NCBI GenBank assembly: GCA_017504065.1
Contig: JAFVRU010000140.1
Coordinates: forward strand, 1-6,514
Length of the DNA stretch: 6,514 nucleotides
Source: Clostridia bacterium
Lineage (GTDB): Bacteria > Bacillota > Clostridia > Christensenellales > Borkfalkiaceae
Direction of reading: 5' to 3'
The stretch's first letter is position 1. The number at the start of each line of letters is the position of its first letter. The notes beneath the pieces are model-generated. The model was not told the origin of the DNA. It saw only the letters and a program-made list of their open reading frames with translations, and did no database searches. Shown one piece after another: positions 5,263-6,514 of the stretch. Position numbers and translations under genes: made by a program.

Positions 5263-6514
5263 TCATCGGATAATCAGCAGCTTTTCCCGCGCGCGCGTGA
5301 TTGCCGTATACAGCCAACGATCCGCGTCTTCGCCGAACGCCCAACTCTCGTCGAATACAACGACAAAATCGAACTCCGAGCCCTGCGCCTTATGGCAAGT
5401 GATCGCGTAGGCGAACTCGAACCGACACACCGGCTCGTCGGATACGGCGCGGAATTTATGTAATACGGGAAAATTCCCTTCATGCGCAACCATGCCGTTT
5501 GCGAGCGTTACCGCCCGATCCCCGTAAAAATGCGTATACTTGCCCTTGGTGAAAATCCCCGCGTCCACAGGAACTTTCACGCTTTTTTTCATGAAATCGG
5601 CTTGGAATTCCATCGTCAACAAATCGTCCAACCCTTCCTGCAACGCATAAGCGCGACCGATGATCCCGTTCACCAAATAAAAATGCTTGTTGTCGTCCAA
5701 CGGTTTTTCCCAATCGTTGAGCGTACAAATAAGCTTCTCCCCTTCCGTCGGCAATTTTTGCGTAGCGGGAATGCCTTTATAGCCGCGAATTTCTTCGTTG
5801 AGCGCATTTCTCGTGGCGTTTCGTCCGCACAGGATTTGATCGGCTTCCAAAAAAAGCCGTTCCCGATCCCGAGCCTGTAAACTCCGTTTCCCAATAACGC
5901 AAACCTTATCCCCGTAATTCCCGTACGGAATCCTTTTCCCCTGCCGCGCCATCGTCGCGAGCTGTACGATCGGATTATCCGCCGCTTGCCGTACGATCTC
6001 TTTCATCGTGTAATGCGGATGCTCTAGCAACGGACAAACTCCGTTCACAGGCGGGAGCTGCGCCCCGTCGCCGCTGAACAAACACTTGACCTGAAAGCTC
6101 AACAAATCGTTCAAGACTTCCTGATTAATCATCGACGCTTCGTCGATCACAATGAGCTTGATTTTCTCGCCGATTTTTTCCTTTTTGAGAAAACGCAGTT
6201 CCCGTTCTTCCACGATCTCCCCGTTCTCGTCCACGTCGAACGCGTCTTCGTCGCGAATATAGATCAAACTGTGCACCGTTCCCGCCGCCGTACCGTGCCG
6301 AGCCAGATTCGCCGCCGCTTTGCCCGTCGGAGAAACAAATACCGCTTCTTCCCCGATCTTGAGCCGTAATACGTTGCGCACGACGTAATCGATCAAGAAC
6401 GTTTTTCCCGTACCCGCGTACCCCGACAGGACAAATACTTTGTCGTCGGTATTGAAAAACCATTCCGCTATCAAATTTTTCGCATTTTCCTGATCGGAAG
6501 TAAGCACCGCGTCC
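5263..6514 (-). CDS. RecD-like superfamily 1B DNA helicase, N-terminus at or beyond window edge
   Basis: This is a small 5'-3' type SF1 helicase (about 415 residues), similar in size to phage Dda and lacking the long N-terminal region of RecD2. Numbering from the GTG at 6507, motif I is GYAGTGKT (29-36) and motif Ia is SPTGKAA (59-65). Motif II is VIDEASM (120-126) and motif III is FSGDGAQLPPV (144-154). A motif IV-like MKEIVRQAADNPIV is at 168-181, motif V is FAYAITCHKAQGSEFD (365-380) and motif VI is LYTAITRARE (399-408). The DEAS and QLPPV wording is typical of RecD-like enzymes. All ATPase motifs look intact. The frame stays open to the window edge (D-A before the GTG), so the true start may lie outside; the GTG at 6507 is only a candidate and no ribosome site can be seen in the 7 nt left. 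It ends 62 nt before the next gene and probably belongs to an upstream unit. Confidence 0.94.
   Translation of the reverse strand, partial: DAVLTSDQENAKNLIAEWFFNTDDKVFVLSGYAGTGKTFLIDYVVRNVLRLKIGEEAVFVSPTGKAAANLARHGTAAGTVHSLIYIRDEDAFDVDENGEIVEERELRFLKKEKIGEKIKLIVIDEASMINQEVLNDLLSFQVKCLFSGDGAQLPPVNGVCPLLEHPHYTMKEIVRQAADNPIVQLATMARQGKRIPYGNYGDKVCVIGKRSLQARDRERLFLEADQILCGRNATRNALNEEIRGYKGIPATQKLPTEGEKLICTLNDWEKPLDDNKHFYLVNGIIGRAYALQEGLDDLLTMEFQADFMKKSVKVPVDAGIFTKGKYTHFYGDRAVTLANGMVAHEGNFPVLHKFRAVSDEPVCRFEFAYAITCHKAQGSEFDFVVVFDESWAFGEDADRWLYTAITRAREKLLIIR

Noticed and set aside
6505..6507. GTG as the definite start of the helicase
   Set aside because: The frame stays open to the window edge and only 7 nt are visible upstream, so the true start cannot be decided.

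Overview
The window reads as part of a Bacillota genome of the endospore-forming, clostridia-like kind. The evidence is a yabP-yabQ-divIC cluster, a spore-coat/cortex and division gene group known from spore formers. Codon choice strongly favours CpG-containing triplets (GCG, TCG, ACG, CCG, CGC, CGT), and AGA/AGG arginine codons are rare. That fits a mid-GC anaerobic gut-type lineage, but the taxonomic guess beyond 'spore-forming Bacillota' is weak.

All eight genes lie on the minus strand, so transcription runs from high to low coordinates. In that order they are: a RecD-like SF1 DNA helicase (cut by the right edge); a TtcA-family tRNA thiolation enzyme; YabP; YabQ; a short DivIC/FtsB-like division protein; a short Ppx/GppA phosphatase; a membrane M50 zinc metallopeptidase with a helical, TPR-like tail; and MalQ 4-alpha-glucanotransferase (cut by the left edge just before its C-terminus). 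From the TtcA-like gene onward spacing is very tight: 34 nt, 2 nt, a 4-nt ATGA overlap, 0 nt, a 4- or 19-nt overlap, and 27 nt. This looks like one transcription unit. No terminator and no gene-free stretch over 62 nt was seen.

Three promoter-like signals divide the unit. A near-consensus sigma-A promoter (TTGACG-17-TATAAT, extended -10) lies in the 62-nt gap before the TtcA-like gene, and its -10 is only 9 nt from the ATG. A second extended -10 sigma-A candidate lies inside yabQ, about 70 nt before divIC, and could keep divIC, ppx, the M50 gene and malQ expressed in growing cells. A weaker sigma-E-like pair precedes yabP. The inferred picture is vegetative expression of the housekeeping genes (tRNA modification, division, polyphosphate and glucan metabolism) with sporulation-specific expression of yabP and yabQ layered on top.

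No wholly new system is evident. The points worth a second look are the promoter architecture (possible leaderless mRNAs, and a promoter inside a sporulation gene), the remodelled yab/divIC neighbourhood, and the divergent M50 peptidase coupled to Ppx.
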